59,409 nt of DNA from Phocaeicola sp. (GCA_020026175.1 JAHHQV010000009.1:1-59409), one strand, 5' to 3'. Counted from the first letter of the stretch, positions 17,564-27,169 are shown. A program made the numbers and translations. Notes: a model not told the origin generated them from the letters alone.

Positions 17564-18757
17564 TTATTTAAGACCCATTTTCTTAGCAATTTTAGCAGGA
17601 ATAGCATCTTTGTGTACAAGAATATTCATAGTCTTGTAAGCAACAAATGCCTTAGAAGCATACCATATACCTTTATATTTTCCAGCTTCTCCCCATGAAT
17701 TTTTCACCATAAAGTATTCCTTTCCGTTCTGATCTTTAGCTATACCATAGATAAGCATACCATGATCGTCTGTTGTTTCCCAATTATCAAAAGCCTCCTG
17801 ACGCATTTCCTGTGTCACTTCCATTTCTGGAAAAGGTTTGCTTGTAAGTTCCTTGCGTTTGTCGGCTGCACTAAGTCCAAGCCAATGAGCCATATCAGAT
17901 CCTGTAAGTTCAGCCCCTTTTGTTGCGTCAGGCAATACAGCTATACCATCACGAGTAAATCCCTGTTCACTCACGTCCGATCCCCAAGCAAAAGTATAAC
18001 CTTTCTTTACTGCATTATCCATCACAGCCATCATTTCATCTATAGGAAGATTATACGACAATGCATTACGCCAGTTATCCTGTACCTCTACATTAAACTG
18101 AGTATAAAAAGGATGATGAGTATAAGAAGTGATAGAAATATAGTCGTCCATATTCAACTGCAACACTTCATCTGCAAAAGTTCTAGGAGTATAAGTCTTG
18201 CCTTTATAAGTAAATTCCTTTGGACATTCGCCTAGATATGTATCATAAATAGAACGTAGTCCGTTTTTCCATACAGGAGTAAGTTTTGAGAACTTACCCT
18301 TTCCTATAGCCTGAACGTAAGCCCCTGCTACTGCATCCAATTCATTATGAACAGGAAGAGAATCTCCGTACATTATACCAGGCATAGCTTCTTGAGGAAC
18401 AAGACCATGGCTTCTATAACAAGCAACGATGTCTTCAAAACTTCCTCCAGGAGAGAAAGATGCATCTCCATGATAACGTACATAGTTTACTGCACGTTCT
18501 TCCATTGTATGATGTACTATAAACATTTCAGACAAGTCAAATTCTCCCTTACCCATACGTAGCAATTCCGACTCAAAAAAACCAGCAGAAGAAAAAGACC
18601 AGCATGTGCTAGATCTATTCTGATTTTTGATTGATGTAATAGGGTTTTCCTTAACTGTTGTAAATACAAATCCTTCTTCTTTATTGTCCTTCACCTCATC
18701 AGCACTTACACTGCTGCAAAAAAGACCTAAAGCTGCCAATGCAATAAATTTATTCAT
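17564..18757 (-). CDS. Exported C1B (bleomycin hydrolase/PepC-type) cysteine peptidase
   Basis: This papain-superfamily aminopeptidase shows the full catalytic set: Gln46 and Cys52 (NQNRSSTCWSF), His332 (DDHGMLIYG) and Asn353 (VKNSWG). An N-terminal segment of about 19 residues (ALGLFCSSVSA) looks like a signal peptide, so unlike the cytoplasmic PepC this one is probably exported to the periplasm. The C-terminus ends KKMGLK. Members of this family in Bacteroidales are linked to peptide trimming; the substrate here is unknown. It is a single-gene unit with its own terminator. Confidence 0.9.
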   Translation of the reverse strand: MNKFIALAALGLFCSSVSADEVKDNKEEGFVFTTVKENPITSIKNQNRSSTCWSFSSAGFFESELLRMGKGEFDLSEMFIVHHTMEERAVNYVRYHGDASFSPGGSFEDIVACYRSHGLVPQEAMPGIMYGDSLPVHNELDAVAGAYVQAIGKGKFSKLTPVWKNGLRSIYDTYLGECPKEFTYKGKTYTPRTFADEVLQLNMDDYISITSYTHHPFYTQFNVEVQDNWRNALSYNLPIDEMMAVMDNAVKKGYTFAWGSDVSEQGFTRDGIAVLPDATKGAELTGSDMAHWLGLSAADKRKELTSKPFPEMEVTQEMRQEAFDNWETTDDHGMLIYGIAKDQNGKEYFMVKNSWGEAGKYKGIWYASKAFVAYKTMNILVHKDAIPAKIAKKMGLK

Positions 18758-18823
18758 TGTGTTTTAGTTTGATTGATTAATAATTGGTTTTAGTTTAAGT
18801 TTTCTTTATATTAGTTTATCCTA

Positions 18824-20215
18824 CTAATTTTTCATAATTACCTCTATTTCCTCCACCTTAATTGGTATATGTTTCTCGCCAGTAAACCTAGAGCCTTCAG
18901 GAGTAATAAGGATATCATCTTCAAGCCTGATGCCTCCAAAATCCTTGAACTTTTCTATTTCATCATAATTCAAGTAATCTGTATGCAAGCCTTCAGACTT
19001 CCATTTGTCTATAAGAGCAGGGATAAAATAACAGCCAGGTTCGTCTGTCATTACAAATCCCGGTTTCAAACGGCGTCCCATACGCAATGATGCGAGTCCA
19101 AACTGAGACGAAGGGCGCACCTCATCATCATACCCAACATACTGCTGTCCTAAATCTTCCATATCATGAACATCAAGTCCCATCATGTGTCCCAATCCAT
19201 GAGGCATAAACAAAGCATGTGCACCTGCCGCAACAGCCTCATCTATACAGCCTTTCATCAGTCCCAAATCTTTCAACCCATGAGCCAACACCTTACAAAC
19301 TTCAATATGAACAGACATATATGTTACATCAGGTTTTGCCAACTCCAATGCCTTTTGATGGCAAGCATATACTATATTGTAGACATCACACTGACGATTA
19401 GTGAATTTTCCACCTACAGGTATAGTTCTTGTATTATCAGAACAATAATTGTTTATATTCTCTGCACCTGCATCTGTAAGCATGAGTCTTCCTTCCTGAA
19501 GTATATGACTATGATCATGATTATGCAATGTCTGACCATTCTGAGTCAAGATTGTTGCAAAAGAAGTCATGCTTCCATAAGAGGCAGCAATACCTTCAAG
19601 TACACCAGCAATATACTGTTCGGATACTCCCGGTTTGCAAAGGCGCATAGCTGCAGTATGCATCTCATATCCTATATTGCAAGCTTTATCTATTTCTACT
19701 ATTTCGCAATCTTCCTTTACAGACCTGAGTGATACTACAGCCTTTACAAGTTCTATAGAAGCATGATGACGAACCATAGAAGCCTTTATCCCTGTAAGTT
19801 CTTCAAGCAAGAACACATTATCGTAACGATAAGGAGGCAGAAAGTGAATTTTCCTATGCTGTGAAATGGCCTTACCTACAATTACATTCAGCTGATCAAA
19901 AGGCAAGCTTTTATCAACTCCTACCCTTTCTGCCAGTTCCTTAATGCTAGGCTGAGGTCCCATCCATATAATATCATCCATACTGACATCGTTACCAAAG
20001 AAATATTCCTCACCATTGTCAATATCGATAATTCCTGCATAACCAGGGTGCGAATGTCCAAAGAAATATAAAAAAGAGCTGTCCTGTCTGAACTTATATG
20101 TGTTGTCCGGATAATTAGCCGGAGCTTCATTATTTCCGAGAACAAGAATCAAGCCATTGCTCATCTTTTTGCGTAAGGCTTGACGACGATTTTTATAGAT
20201 TGATGCATCAAACAT
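18824..20215 (-). CDS. pepP: Xaa-Pro aminopeptidase (M24B family)
   Basis: This dimetal aminopeptidase removes N-terminal residues preceding proline. The 463 residues have the N-terminal creatinase-like domain (about 1-170) and a pita-bread catalytic domain. Its metal ligands appear in order: LTDAGAE and SDNTRT (two Asp), the HGLGHMMGLDVHD segment (His), MTDEPGCY (Glu) and GGIRLEDD (Glu). Length and order match PepP. The protein has no signal peptide and should be cytoplasmic. A possible -7 box (TACATTTG, 20267-20260) lies 45 bases upstream. It diverges from the patatin gene. Confidence 0.93.
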   Translation of the reverse strand: MFDASIYKNRRQALRKKMSNGLILVLGNNEAPANYPDNTYKFRQDSSFLYFFGHSHPGYAGIIDIDNGEEYFFGNDVSMDDIIWMGPQPSIKELAERVGVDKSLPFDQLNVIVGKAISQHRKIHFLPPYRYDNVFLLEELTGIKASMVRHHASIELVKAVVSLRSVKEDCEIVEIDKACNIGYEMHTAAMRLCKPGVSEQYIAGVLEGIAASYGSMTSFATILTQNGQTLHNHDHSHILQEGRLMLTDAGAENINNYCSDNTRTIPVGGKFTNRQCDVYNIVYACHQKALELAKPDVTYMSVHIEVCKVLAHGLKDLGLMKGCIDEAVAAGAHALFMPHGLGHMMGLDVHDMEDLGQQYVGYDDEVRPSSQFGLASLRMGRRLKPGFVMTDEPGCYFIPALIDKWKSEGLHTDYLNYDEIEKFKDFGGIRLEDDILITPEGSRFTGEKHIPIKVEEIEVIMKN

Positions 20216-20311
20216 AACAACAATATTAAATGATTAAACTAAAATTGATTAACTCTGCGCAAATGTAATAAATAATTGCATTAGATTCTATCATTTTAAA
20301 ATGAAAAAATA

Positions 20312-20319
20312 TATATTTG
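20312..20319 (+). promoter_or_regulatory. Candidate -7 box of the patatin gene
   Basis: TATATTTG followed by C fits TAnnTTTGC and lies 32 bases before the ATG at 20352. Only a poor match (TTTT near 20294) stands at the -33 position. Confidence 0.45.
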
Positions 20320-20351
20320 CAATCATAGAGTAAGTTTTTAATTTATATCAT

Positions 20352-21197
20352 ATGAAAGCAGATTTTCAAAATATGGGACTTGTACTCGAAGGCGGAGGTA
20401 TGCGTGGCGTATTCACATGCGGAGTTCTTGATTATATGATGGACAATAACATTGAATTTCCTTATGTTGTAGGTGTCTCGGCAGGAGCATGCAACGGACT
20501 TTCATTTCTCTCACATCAAAGAGGTAGGGCAAAATACAGTAACATTGACTTATTGGAGAAATATGACTATATAGGCCTTAAACACATGTTTCACCAAAGG
20601 AGCATACTCGACCAGAAACTCTTGTACGAATTATTTCCCGAAGAAATACTACCATATGATTATGATGCTTACATGAAAAATCCATGCCGTTTCGAGATGG
20701 TAACCACCAATTGTATTACAGGAAGGGCGTGTTATCTGGAAGAGAAGACTGATAAAGAAAGGCTTCTGCGCATAGCAAAAGCCTCAAGCAGCCTTCCTTA
20801 CGTATGCCCTATTGTATATGTTGACGGCAGACCAATGCTTGACGGTGGAATAGTGGACTCAATACCGATATTGAGAGCCATAGAGCAAGGTTCCTCTAAG
20901 AACATTGTAGTACTAACAAGAAACAGAGGATACCGGAAAACAGAAAAAGATATAAGAGTTCCTTATTTTATATACAGGCGTTACCCAAGACTCAGAGTCG
21001 TTTTGAGCAACAGATGCAGAGTATACAACGAGCAACTTGAAATGATTGAACGTATGGAAGATGAAGGCTCCATAATAGCTATACGTCCAGAAAACAAAGT
21101 TGTTGTAAACCGTATCGAAAAAGATATAAAAAAACTTACAGCCCTATACAACGAGGGATATGCTTGTGCTGAAAAAATACTAAAACCTATTATATAA
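20352..21197 (+). CDS. Patatin-like phospholipase
   Basis: This is a 281-residue cytoplasmic serine acyl hydrolase of the RssA/YjjU-like patatin group. It has the oxyanion motif GGGMRG (14-19), the nucleophile elbow GVSAG (Ser43) and the catalytic Asp164 in DGG. No signal peptide or outer-membrane barrel is present, so it is not a type V autotransporter. Proteins of this kind release fatty acids from phospholipids or other lipids. The gene stands alone, and its stop codon lies inside the long inverted repeat at 21190-21258. Confidence 0.9.
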   Translation: MKADFQNMGLVLEGGGMRGVFTCGVLDYMMDNNIEFPYVVGVSAGACNGLSFLSHQRGRAKYSNIDLLEKYDYIGLKHMFHQRSILDQKLLYELFPEEILPYDYDAYMKNPCRFEMVTTNCITGRACYLEEKTDKERLLRIAKASSSLPYVCPIVYVDGRPMLDGGIVDSIPILRAIEQGSSKNIVVLTRNRGYRKTEKDIRVPYFIYRRYPRLRVVLSNRCRVYNEQLEMIERMEDEGSIIAIRPENKVVVNRIEKDIKKLTALYNEGYACAEKILKPII

Positions 21198-21258
21198 AAA
21201 GTACTGAACGGTACTCCTTCCCAACAAGAAGGAGTACCGTTCAGTACTTTTTATATAA
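21190..21258. terminator. Very long bidirectional terminator (31-base perfect stem)
   Basis: Bases 21190-21220 and 21228-21258 are perfect reverse complements with a 7-base loop (CCAACAA). A-rich and T-rich arms flank a GC-richer core, so it works in both directions between convergent genes. It begins inside the last codons of the patatin gene. Confidence 0.9.
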
Positions 21259-21279
21259 TTACACTACAAATGCAATATT

Positions 21280-22593
21280 CTATTTGTCAATCCACAATTC
21301 AGGATTAAGTTTTACAGTTTCCTTTCTTAACTGAAAATGAAGCACTGTATTACCATCAGAGTCGGTATTTATCTGCCCTATTACATCCCGCGTTTTCAAT
21401 AAACTTCCTTGTTTTACTATAACTGACTCCAAATTACAATAAACAGAAATGTAACTGCCATGACGCACCAGTACATTTGCCAATCCATTATACTGGAAAA
21501 CGGCTGTAACTTCTCCATCAAAAATAGCTCTAGCCATACTGCCTTGTTTTGTCTTAATATCTATACCTTTATTATCAAGCCTTACATTCCTCAACCCGTT
21601 CACCTGATACTGTCCATATCTTCCAACAATCACATACGGACCTGTGACAGGAACCGGCAAGTTACCTTTGTTACGTTCAAAACTGCCAGAAAGTTTTCTA
21701 TCAGATGAATCTGTTCTATAAGTATCCATCTTTTCAACTTTAGTTTCCGGCTTTTTCATAGAAGTAGTATTTCTCTTAGCTACAACACTCCTTCTTCGTC
21801 TTTCTTCTTCAGCCTTTCTTTTACGTTCAGCTTCTTCCCTTTTTCGTGCAGCCTCTATCTCCAAAGCTATAAGCCTGTCTATTTCCGAATTCAACTTATC
21901 GGCAACCTTACGCTGCTTTTCTATTTCAGAACGCAACTGTTTTTGTTTGTTCTGTACAGATGCCAACAATTCCTTCCTTTCCTTTTCCTGAATTTCCAGT
22001 TTTTTCTTTTCCTCTTCCTGATGTTTCAGCAATTTTACCTTTGCCTGATAGCTGTTCAGAGTAATCTTCTTTTTTTCTACTATTTCCGCAAGTTTACTTT
22101 TCACCTCTTCTCCTTTCAGTCTCTGAAAGTCAGCATACTGGCGTACATATCTAAGACGCCTATACATCTGACTCAGATTATCTGCCGAAAAGATAAACAT
22201 CAGCTTCTCTTGAATGGAACTATTTCTATGCAAATATTTTAAAGATTTCTCATACCTGTCACGTTTTAAAGCCAATTCTGCATCAAGAGCCTTCAATTCA
22301 TTTTCCAGGCGGTTTATTTCAAGCTGAATACTGTTTATATCTTTCTGAATAGATGTAAGATAACTTCTGCGTTCTTCAATACGGGCATTTATAAGAGCCA
22401 AATTATCCAATTGACTTTTCACATCCTTACCGGTAGACTGCAATAAAGTTTCAGACTCCATTATCTTATGATGCAGTTCCTTACGTTCTTTCTCCAATTG
22501 TCTGATTTTAGGAGTTGTCTGTGAATACAATAGCTGTACAACACACAATAAGGCTATAAACAATATATTTCTACAGCTGATATAATAAGACAT
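21280..22593 (-). CDS. EnvC-like murein hydrolase activator (coiled coil + degenerate LytM domain)
   Basis: A signal peptide (to about residue 24) is followed by a long coiled coil (about 25-270) rich in Glu, Lys and Arg and a C-terminal M23/LytM domain (about 310-437). The metal-binding residues are degenerate: where active enzymes have H-x-G-x-D, this has DNKGIDI, and where they have H-x-H before the last strands, it has VLHFQL. This matches EnvC, which does not cut peptidoglycan itself but activates amidases at the septum. The Amidase_3 protein at 9166-10404 is a likely target. The start is ATG 22593; a GTG at 22599 would overlap the upstream stop. It is the second or third gene of a dut-side operon. 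Confidence 0.88.
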   Translation of the reverse strand: MSYYISCRNILFIALLCVVQLLYSQTTPKIRQLEKERKELHHKIMESETLLQSTGKDVKSQLDNLALINARIEERRSYLTSIQKDINSIQLEINRLENELKALDAELALKRDRYEKSLKYLHRNSSIQEKLMFIFSADNLSQMYRRLRYVRQYADFQRLKGEEVKSKLAEIVEKKKITLNSYQAKVKLLKHQEEEKKKLEIQEKERKELLASVQNKQKQLRSEIEKQRKVADKLNSEIDRLIALEIEAARKREEAERKRKAEEERRRRSVVAKRNTTSMKKPETKVEKMDTYRTDSSDRKLSGSFERNKGNLPVPVTGPYVIVGRYGQYQVNGLRNVRLDNKGIDIKTKQGSMARAIFDGEVTAVFQYNGLANVLVRHGSYISVYCNLESVIVKQGSLLKTRDVIGQINTDSDGNTVLHFQLRKETVKLNPELWIDK

Positions 22594-22598
22594 AATCA

Positions 22599-23423
22599 CT
22601 ATTTAAACAATATATTCATTAAATCTTTAAGAGGAATCTTCTTATACTTTGATGATAGTTCTGTTTTACTGTCCCATCCCGTGTCAGTTCCTATACGCGA
22701 TAATTTCATATCCATAGTATAAGGCTTTGAAAAGCCTTCTGCCGAAAATCCTATTTTCTGAGGGAACAAATCATCTTTAAGCATTATAAAGTCATCATAT
22801 CTACAATGAATCGAGAAATCGGTACGTTTAAGTTCTATCACCGTTTCCTCCAGACGACCGTCTTCTGAAGAAGTATAGAAAGAATACCCAAATTCACCTG
22901 TCTTTTTAGCATCAATACGTATATTCTTCAAGTCTTGACTGATACTGAATTTCTCAGCATCCGAAGCCGTCAAGCCTGTTTTTCCTGGCAAGAACAGCTC
23001 ATTCATAAACAAAGACTGTATGATATTAAAGCTTAAGTCCGTATTAACTATACTGCTCAATTCATCAAAGCCTGCCCTGACATAACGTTTATGAACACGG
23101 TCTACAGCCAATATTCCATCAGGAGTAATATCTATTCTAGCCACTTCTATACCAAGTACAGGAGCAACACTGAAACGAATCACCTCCCCTCTTCTGATTC
23201 TCACACTAGAGTTGAATTTAACAGAAGACTTGTCTCCGAGCTTCAAATCAACAGAAGCCTTAGCTGTAATATTACTTCGCGAAGGAGATATATCAAGCAC
23301 CTTCTCCATGTATTCATGCCCGGTCAATCCGCCAACCATAGTATTACGAAGAGTTTTTTTCGAGGTTGAACATGATATCACCAATAAAGAACAAACTAAA
23401 ATATATAATATACGTTTCAACAT
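22599..23423 (-). CDS. DUF4292-family lipoprotein
   Basis: This 274-residue protein starts with a lipoprotein signal peptide (lipobox VISC, Cys18) followed by a Ser/Lys-rich stretch, so it is a lipid-anchored envelope protein. The body (about 40-270) fits the DUF4292 family of Bacteroidetes, thought to have a LolB/LppX-like half-barrel. It is tightly packed between a TPR lipoprotein gene and the EnvC-like gene; its stop overlaps a possible GTG start of the latter. This conserved triple suggests a shared envelope role, but none is established. Confidence 0.85.
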   Translation of the reverse strand: MLKRILYILVCSLLVISCSTSKKTLRNTMVGGLTGHEYMEKVLDISPSRSNITAKASVDLKLGDKSSVKFNSSVRIRRGEVIRFSVAPVLGIEVARIDITPDGILAVDRVHKRYVRAGFDELSSIVNTDLSFNIIQSLFMNELFLPGKTGLTASDAEKFSISQDLKNIRIDAKKTGEFGYSFYTSSEDGRLEETVIELKRTDFSIHCRYDDFIMLKDDLFPQKIGFSAEGFSKPYTMDMKLSRIGTDTGWDSKTELSSKYKKIPLKDLMNILFK

Positions 23424-23485
23424 TACTTTTATATTTTTTCAATACAACATAGTTTCATATCACATATACATCTGTATACATTTTC

Positions 23486-25273
23486 TCACTCTATATATCT
23501 GCGAAGAGAAATCTTTCTTTTGAGTTTCTTCAACTCTGCATCCGATCTAGGAGTAGCTCCATCTTCCGGAGTATCCCCCATAGCATCAGCTTTCTTCCAA
23601 TATTCCAAAGCCTTGTCCTTATTACCAGCCTTATAGTGTATATCACCACAATGTTCAACTATAAGCTGACTCTTGTCGCCACCATTTTTCAAAGCCTGTT
23701 CTATATATATTCTGGCCTCGGTATATCGTCCCTTTTCAAACAATATCCACGCATAAGTATCAAGATATGTTGAGTTTTCAGGCTCAGCCTTTATTGTCTT
23801 GAAGCTCATTTCCTCTGCCTTATCCAAATTTTGTCTCTCTTCCGACAAGAAGAAAGCATAATTGTTCAAAGTATTTATATTATCAGGATTACATACAAGA
23901 GAAGAATCGTATGCAGCATAAGCTTCAGCTTTCATCTCTTTAGAATGATACAGGTCACCCAATATAGAATAGAAATCGGAAGCCAATCTCTTGTCGCTTT
24001 TTTCATCAATCTGCAATACTCCGTTCTTAAATATTTCAAGAGCCTTGTCGGTATCTTCTTTCTGATAATAAGCCAATCCAAGATAATAATAAAACTCCAT
24101 GGCATCAGGATTATACTCTATAGCAGGAGTTGCCACACGTATCACCTCATCCAGATTATTGTCGCGTATGGCATAGCTCAACAACTGAAGTCGGGCAGGC
24201 TTATTCTCAGGATCAAGACTCAACACCAAATTAAGGACAGGAACCGACTGTTTCTCCATTTTCTTTGTTATAAGATACTGAGAATAAAGCATCGGGATGT
24301 CAGCATTAGGCTGCTTATGTTTTAGAATATTATCAAACAATCGGATTATGCTTGTACTATCTCTATCGGTCTGTTCCGATTTCAATATCAACTGACGCAT
24401 GAAATCCAGTTTGATGCCAGTTTCAACATTCTCGTTTATAAGAATAGAGTCTAGTTGTATATTATAAAGACTATCCTGTCCCGTCTTCTGATAATACGAC
24501 GCTATAGAGACCATAGCAGGAGCATAATTAGGTTCTTCTTTAAGAATACCTTTATATACATCCATCGCTTCTTCATATCTGTCATTGCTCATATATACAT
24601 CGCCCAATATAGTACGATATCTCATATCATAAGGATATTCATCAACCAACGACTGTATTTCACTGAAAGCCAAATCCATATTTCCAAGCTGCAGATATGC
24701 ACGGAATTTTTCCATACTTATCTGTTCCGATTTACCATCCAACTCTTCTATCCTGTTCAGTACACCAATCATATTATCATAACTTTTGGTTCTGGCATAC
24801 AAGTCTGTAAGAGAAAGTAAAGGTTCCAGTCTGCCTGGAAAAATATGCGCCATATCTTCATATACAGCAATGGCTTTCACCCAATTCTGCTTAGTCTGAT
24901 AATACGAAGCCAAAGTCTGTTTATACCAAAAGTTTTTGTCGTCCGAGCGTGAAGCATCTATCAAGGCTTTTTCACCTTTTTCTTCTTGTCCCAGAAACAT
25001 ATAGAACTGAGAGACCTCATAGAGTGCAGCTGCCGACTGAGGATATATATCCAAACAATGCGAATAAAGTTGGAAGGCAGCATCGTAATCTCTCTTTTGC
25101 TTCATCCTCACAGCCTCCAGAAAATAATAGTCAAACTTGCGGCGTTCTTCATATGTCAAAGGATCTTTTTCTTCTATCAGATTCTCCTTTATACCCGACT
25201 TGTTTTTTTTCAGTGTTCCGCAAGACGACACAACTGTCATCAAGAGGAGAATTAGAAACACATTTTTATTCAT
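23486..25273 (-). CDS. Tetratricopeptide-repeat lipoprotein
   Basis: This 595-residue lipoprotein has a signal peptide ending in VVSSC (Cys18). At least eight TPR-type helical hairpins are recognisable, for example YDAAFQLYSHCLDIYPQSA near 62, YEEAMDVYKGILKEEPNYAPA near 235 and DKALEIFKNGV near 415. TPR arrays of this type bind partner proteins. The gene heads a run of three same-strand envelope genes (TPR lipoprotein, DUF4292 lipoprotein, EnvC-like), so it may scaffold the EnvC-like activator; that is inference. dut lies upstream beyond a weak hairpin. Confidence 0.85.
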   Translation of the reverse strand: MNKNVFLILLLMTVVSSCGTLKKNKSGIKENLIEEKDPLTYEERRKFDYYFLEAVRMKQKRDYDAAFQLYSHCLDIYPQSAAALYEVSQFYMFLGQEEKGEKALIDASRSDDKNFWYKQTLASYYQTKQNWVKAIAVYEDMAHIFPGRLEPLLSLTDLYARTKSYDNMIGVLNRIEELDGKSEQISMEKFRAYLQLGNMDLAFSEIQSLVDEYPYDMRYRTILGDVYMSNDRYEEAMDVYKGILKEEPNYAPAMVSIASYYQKTGQDSLYNIQLDSILINENVETGIKLDFMRQLILKSEQTDRDSTSIIRLFDNILKHKQPNADIPMLYSQYLITKKMEKQSVPVLNLVLSLDPENKPARLQLLSYAIRDNNLDEVIRVATPAIEYNPDAMEFYYYLGLAYYQKEDTDKALEIFKNGVLQIDEKSDKRLASDFYSILGDLYHSKEMKAEAYAAYDSSLVCNPDNINTLNNYAFFLSEERQNLDKAEEMSFKTIKAEPENSTYLDTYAWILFEKGRYTEARIYIEQALKNGGDKSQLIVEHCGDIHYKAGNKDKALEYWKKADAMGDTPEDGATPRSDAELKKLKRKISLRRYIE

Positions 25274-25304
25274 TATATGTATGAATTATTTGATTATTAA
25301 CCAA

Positions 25305-25330
25305 CAAGTACCAATATTTCATGGTACTTG
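25305..25330 (-). terminator. Weak terminator-like hairpin after dut
   Basis: CAAGTACCA (25305-25313) pairs perfectly with TGGTACTTG (25322-25330). It lies 18 bases past the dut stop but lacks a strong T run on the minus strand (TTGGTTAATAAT), so read-through into the TPR gene is likely. Confidence 0.45.
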
Positions 25331-25347
25331 TAAGATTTCTTTTCTTA

Positions 25348-25785
25348 TTACTTTTTGCCACTGTGTCCAAATCCACCATCACCTCTTTCCGTTTCGTCAA
25401 GAGAGTCAGTTTCTTCCCATTCAGCAACTTCATGCTTCGCTATAACCATTTGGGCTATACGTTCACCATCTTCTATCACAAAAGCTTCTGACGAAAGATT
25501 TACAAGTATGACACATATTTCACCTCTATAGTCAGCATCAATAGTGCCAGGACTGTTCAATACAGTTATACCCTTCTTCAAAGCCAGTCCACTACGAGGG
25601 CGTACCTGAGCTTCATATCCTGCAGGAAGAGCCATAAAAAGTCCTGTAGGAACAAGGCAACGCTGCAACGGTTCTATTGTGATAGGAGTATCGATGTTGG
25701 CACGAAGGTCAAGACCTGCCGATAAAGGAGTTGCATACTGCGGCAACTGATGTTTTGATTTATTGATTATTCTTACTTTCATCAT
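25348..25785 (-). CDS. dut: dUTP diphosphatase
   Basis: Dut hydrolyses dUTP to dUMP and pyrophosphate, keeping uracil out of DNA and supplying the thymidylate precursor. The 145 residues carry all five trimeric dUTPase motifs in order: AGLDLRA, RPRSGLALK, the GTIDADYRGEI loop with the catalytic Asp and the uracil-binding hairpin, RIAQMVI, and the C-terminal RGDGGFGHSG P-loop-like tail. It begins 52 bases after dgt on the same strand, so two nucleotide-pool enzymes are clustered. Confidence 0.97.
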   Translation of the reverse strand: MMKVRIINKSKHQLPQYATPLSAGLDLRANIDTPITIEPLQRCLVPTGLFMALPAGYEAQVRPRSGLALKKGITVLNSPGTIDADYRGEICVILVNLSSEAFVIEDGERIAQMVIAKHEVAEWEETDSLDETERGDGGFGHSGKK

Positions 25786-25837
25786 TGTATATTATGTTTA
25801 TTACGCAAAGTAAATAGAAATATTTTATTCCACAAAA

Positions 25838-27169
25838 TCACACAGCAGGCAAACTATTGCCATTAATCTTTCTATACAAATCCAAGGCATATACATCTGT
25901 CATTCCCGATACATAATCCAATACTGCCAGAATCCTCTCATAAAGGGTATCGGCCGATATGTCATATTGCGTAGAGACTCTTTTTATCAACAGTTTAGAA
26001 TATGCTTTCTCAGGATACATCACCGCCCCTATCATAAGATCCATCAAAGTAGTAATGACCTGGTATCCGGCAAGTTCTATATCTACCACATCCTTTGAAC
26101 AATATATTTTATTGACAGCCACTCCAGAACAAGTCTTATATGCCTCCCTTATTCTACTGCTCATATTGTTAATAAGAGTCCCCTCAAATTTACCTTGCAG
26201 AATACTTTCCTCATTATCCACAAACACTTTGGTACACTCTTTTACCAAAACCCCTATCGCAGTACTTCTCAAATAAGCTATCTGCTCATTTACATCAGTC
26301 ACCATTCTACATATTTCATCAGTACGGCTTCGTTTATTCTCTGTCAAAAAACCCTTATAAAGTTCTTTCGTCTCTTCTGTAGTAAGAATCTTCAATTTAT
26401 ATGCATCTTCAATATCCATCATCTGGTAGCAGATGTCATCAGCAGCCTCAACAAGATACACCAACGGATAGCGTGCATATTTCAATGGTTCACCATCGTC
26501 ACTAAGCCTTATAAGACCGAGTTCGTCTGCTATTTTCTTGAAATAGTCTTCTTCTGATATAAAAAAGCCAAATTTCTGCTTATTTCCGGCAAGAGCCGAA
26601 GAATAAGGATATTTCACTACAGAGGCCAATGTAGAATATGTCATGACAAAACCACCCGGTCGTCTGCCTTTAAATTGATGTGTAAGCAATCTGAAAGCAT
26701 TGGCATTCCCTTCAAAGTGAGTTATATCATTCCACTCTTCATATGAAAGTTCATTTTTCAATGTCTGTCCGTTTCCTTCCGAGAAATATGTACCTATAGC
26801 CTTCTCTCCAGAGTGTCCGAAAGGAGGATTTCCCAAGTCATGAGCAAGACATGCCGCCGCAACTATGGCACCAACCTCCGTTATACTGCTTCCATTCATT
26901 TCCGGATGTTTCTTTATCAGTTCCAAGGCTATTTCATTTCCCAAAGAACGTCCTACGCAAGATACTTCCAGACTATGCGTCAAACGATTATGCACAAATA
27001 TGCTGCCAGGCAATGGAAATACTTGAGTCTTGTTTTGAAGTCTTCTGAATGGAGCCGAAAAAATGAGTCTGTCGTAATCACGCTGAAATTCAGTCCTGTC
27101 ATCTTCAAGATATTTGTGCAAATGTTCAAGTCCGAATCTCTTATTTGATATAAGTTGTTTCCAGTTCAT
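25838..27169 (-). CDS. dgt: HD-domain deoxyguanosinetriphosphate triphosphohydrolase-like protein
   Basis: This dNTPase hydrolyses dGTP or other dNTPs to the deoxynucleoside and triphosphate. In 443 residues it has the family N-terminus (DRTEFQRDYDRLIFSAPFRRLQ), His65 (THSLEVS) and the HD pair His110-Asp111 in AHDLGNPPFGHSGE, then a late VEAADDICY metal ligand region. The length fits the shorter dGTPase group found in Bacteroidetes. A -7 box (TATGTTTG, 27199-27192) lies 22 bases upstream. With dut and the two reductases it forms part of the dNTP control set in this window. Confidence 0.92.
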   Translation of the reverse strand: MNWKQLISNKRFGLEHLHKYLEDDRTEFQRDYDRLIFSAPFRRLQNKTQVFPLPGSIFVHNRLTHSLEVSCVGRSLGNEIALELIKKHPEMNGSSITEVGAIVAAACLAHDLGNPPFGHSGEKAIGTYFSEGNGQTLKNELSYEEWNDITHFEGNANAFRLLTHQFKGRRPGGFVMTYSTLASVVKYPYSSALAGNKQKFGFFISEEDYFKKIADELGLIRLSDDGEPLKYARYPLVYLVEAADDICYQMMDIEDAYKLKILTTEETKELYKGFLTENKRSRTDEICRMVTDVNEQIAYLRSTAIGVLVKECTKVFVDNEESILQGKFEGTLINNMSSRIREAYKTCSGVAVNKIYCSKDVVDIELAGYQVITTLMDLMIGAVMYPEKAYSKLLIKRVSTQYDISADTLYERILAVLDYVSGMTDVYALDLYRKINGNSLPAV

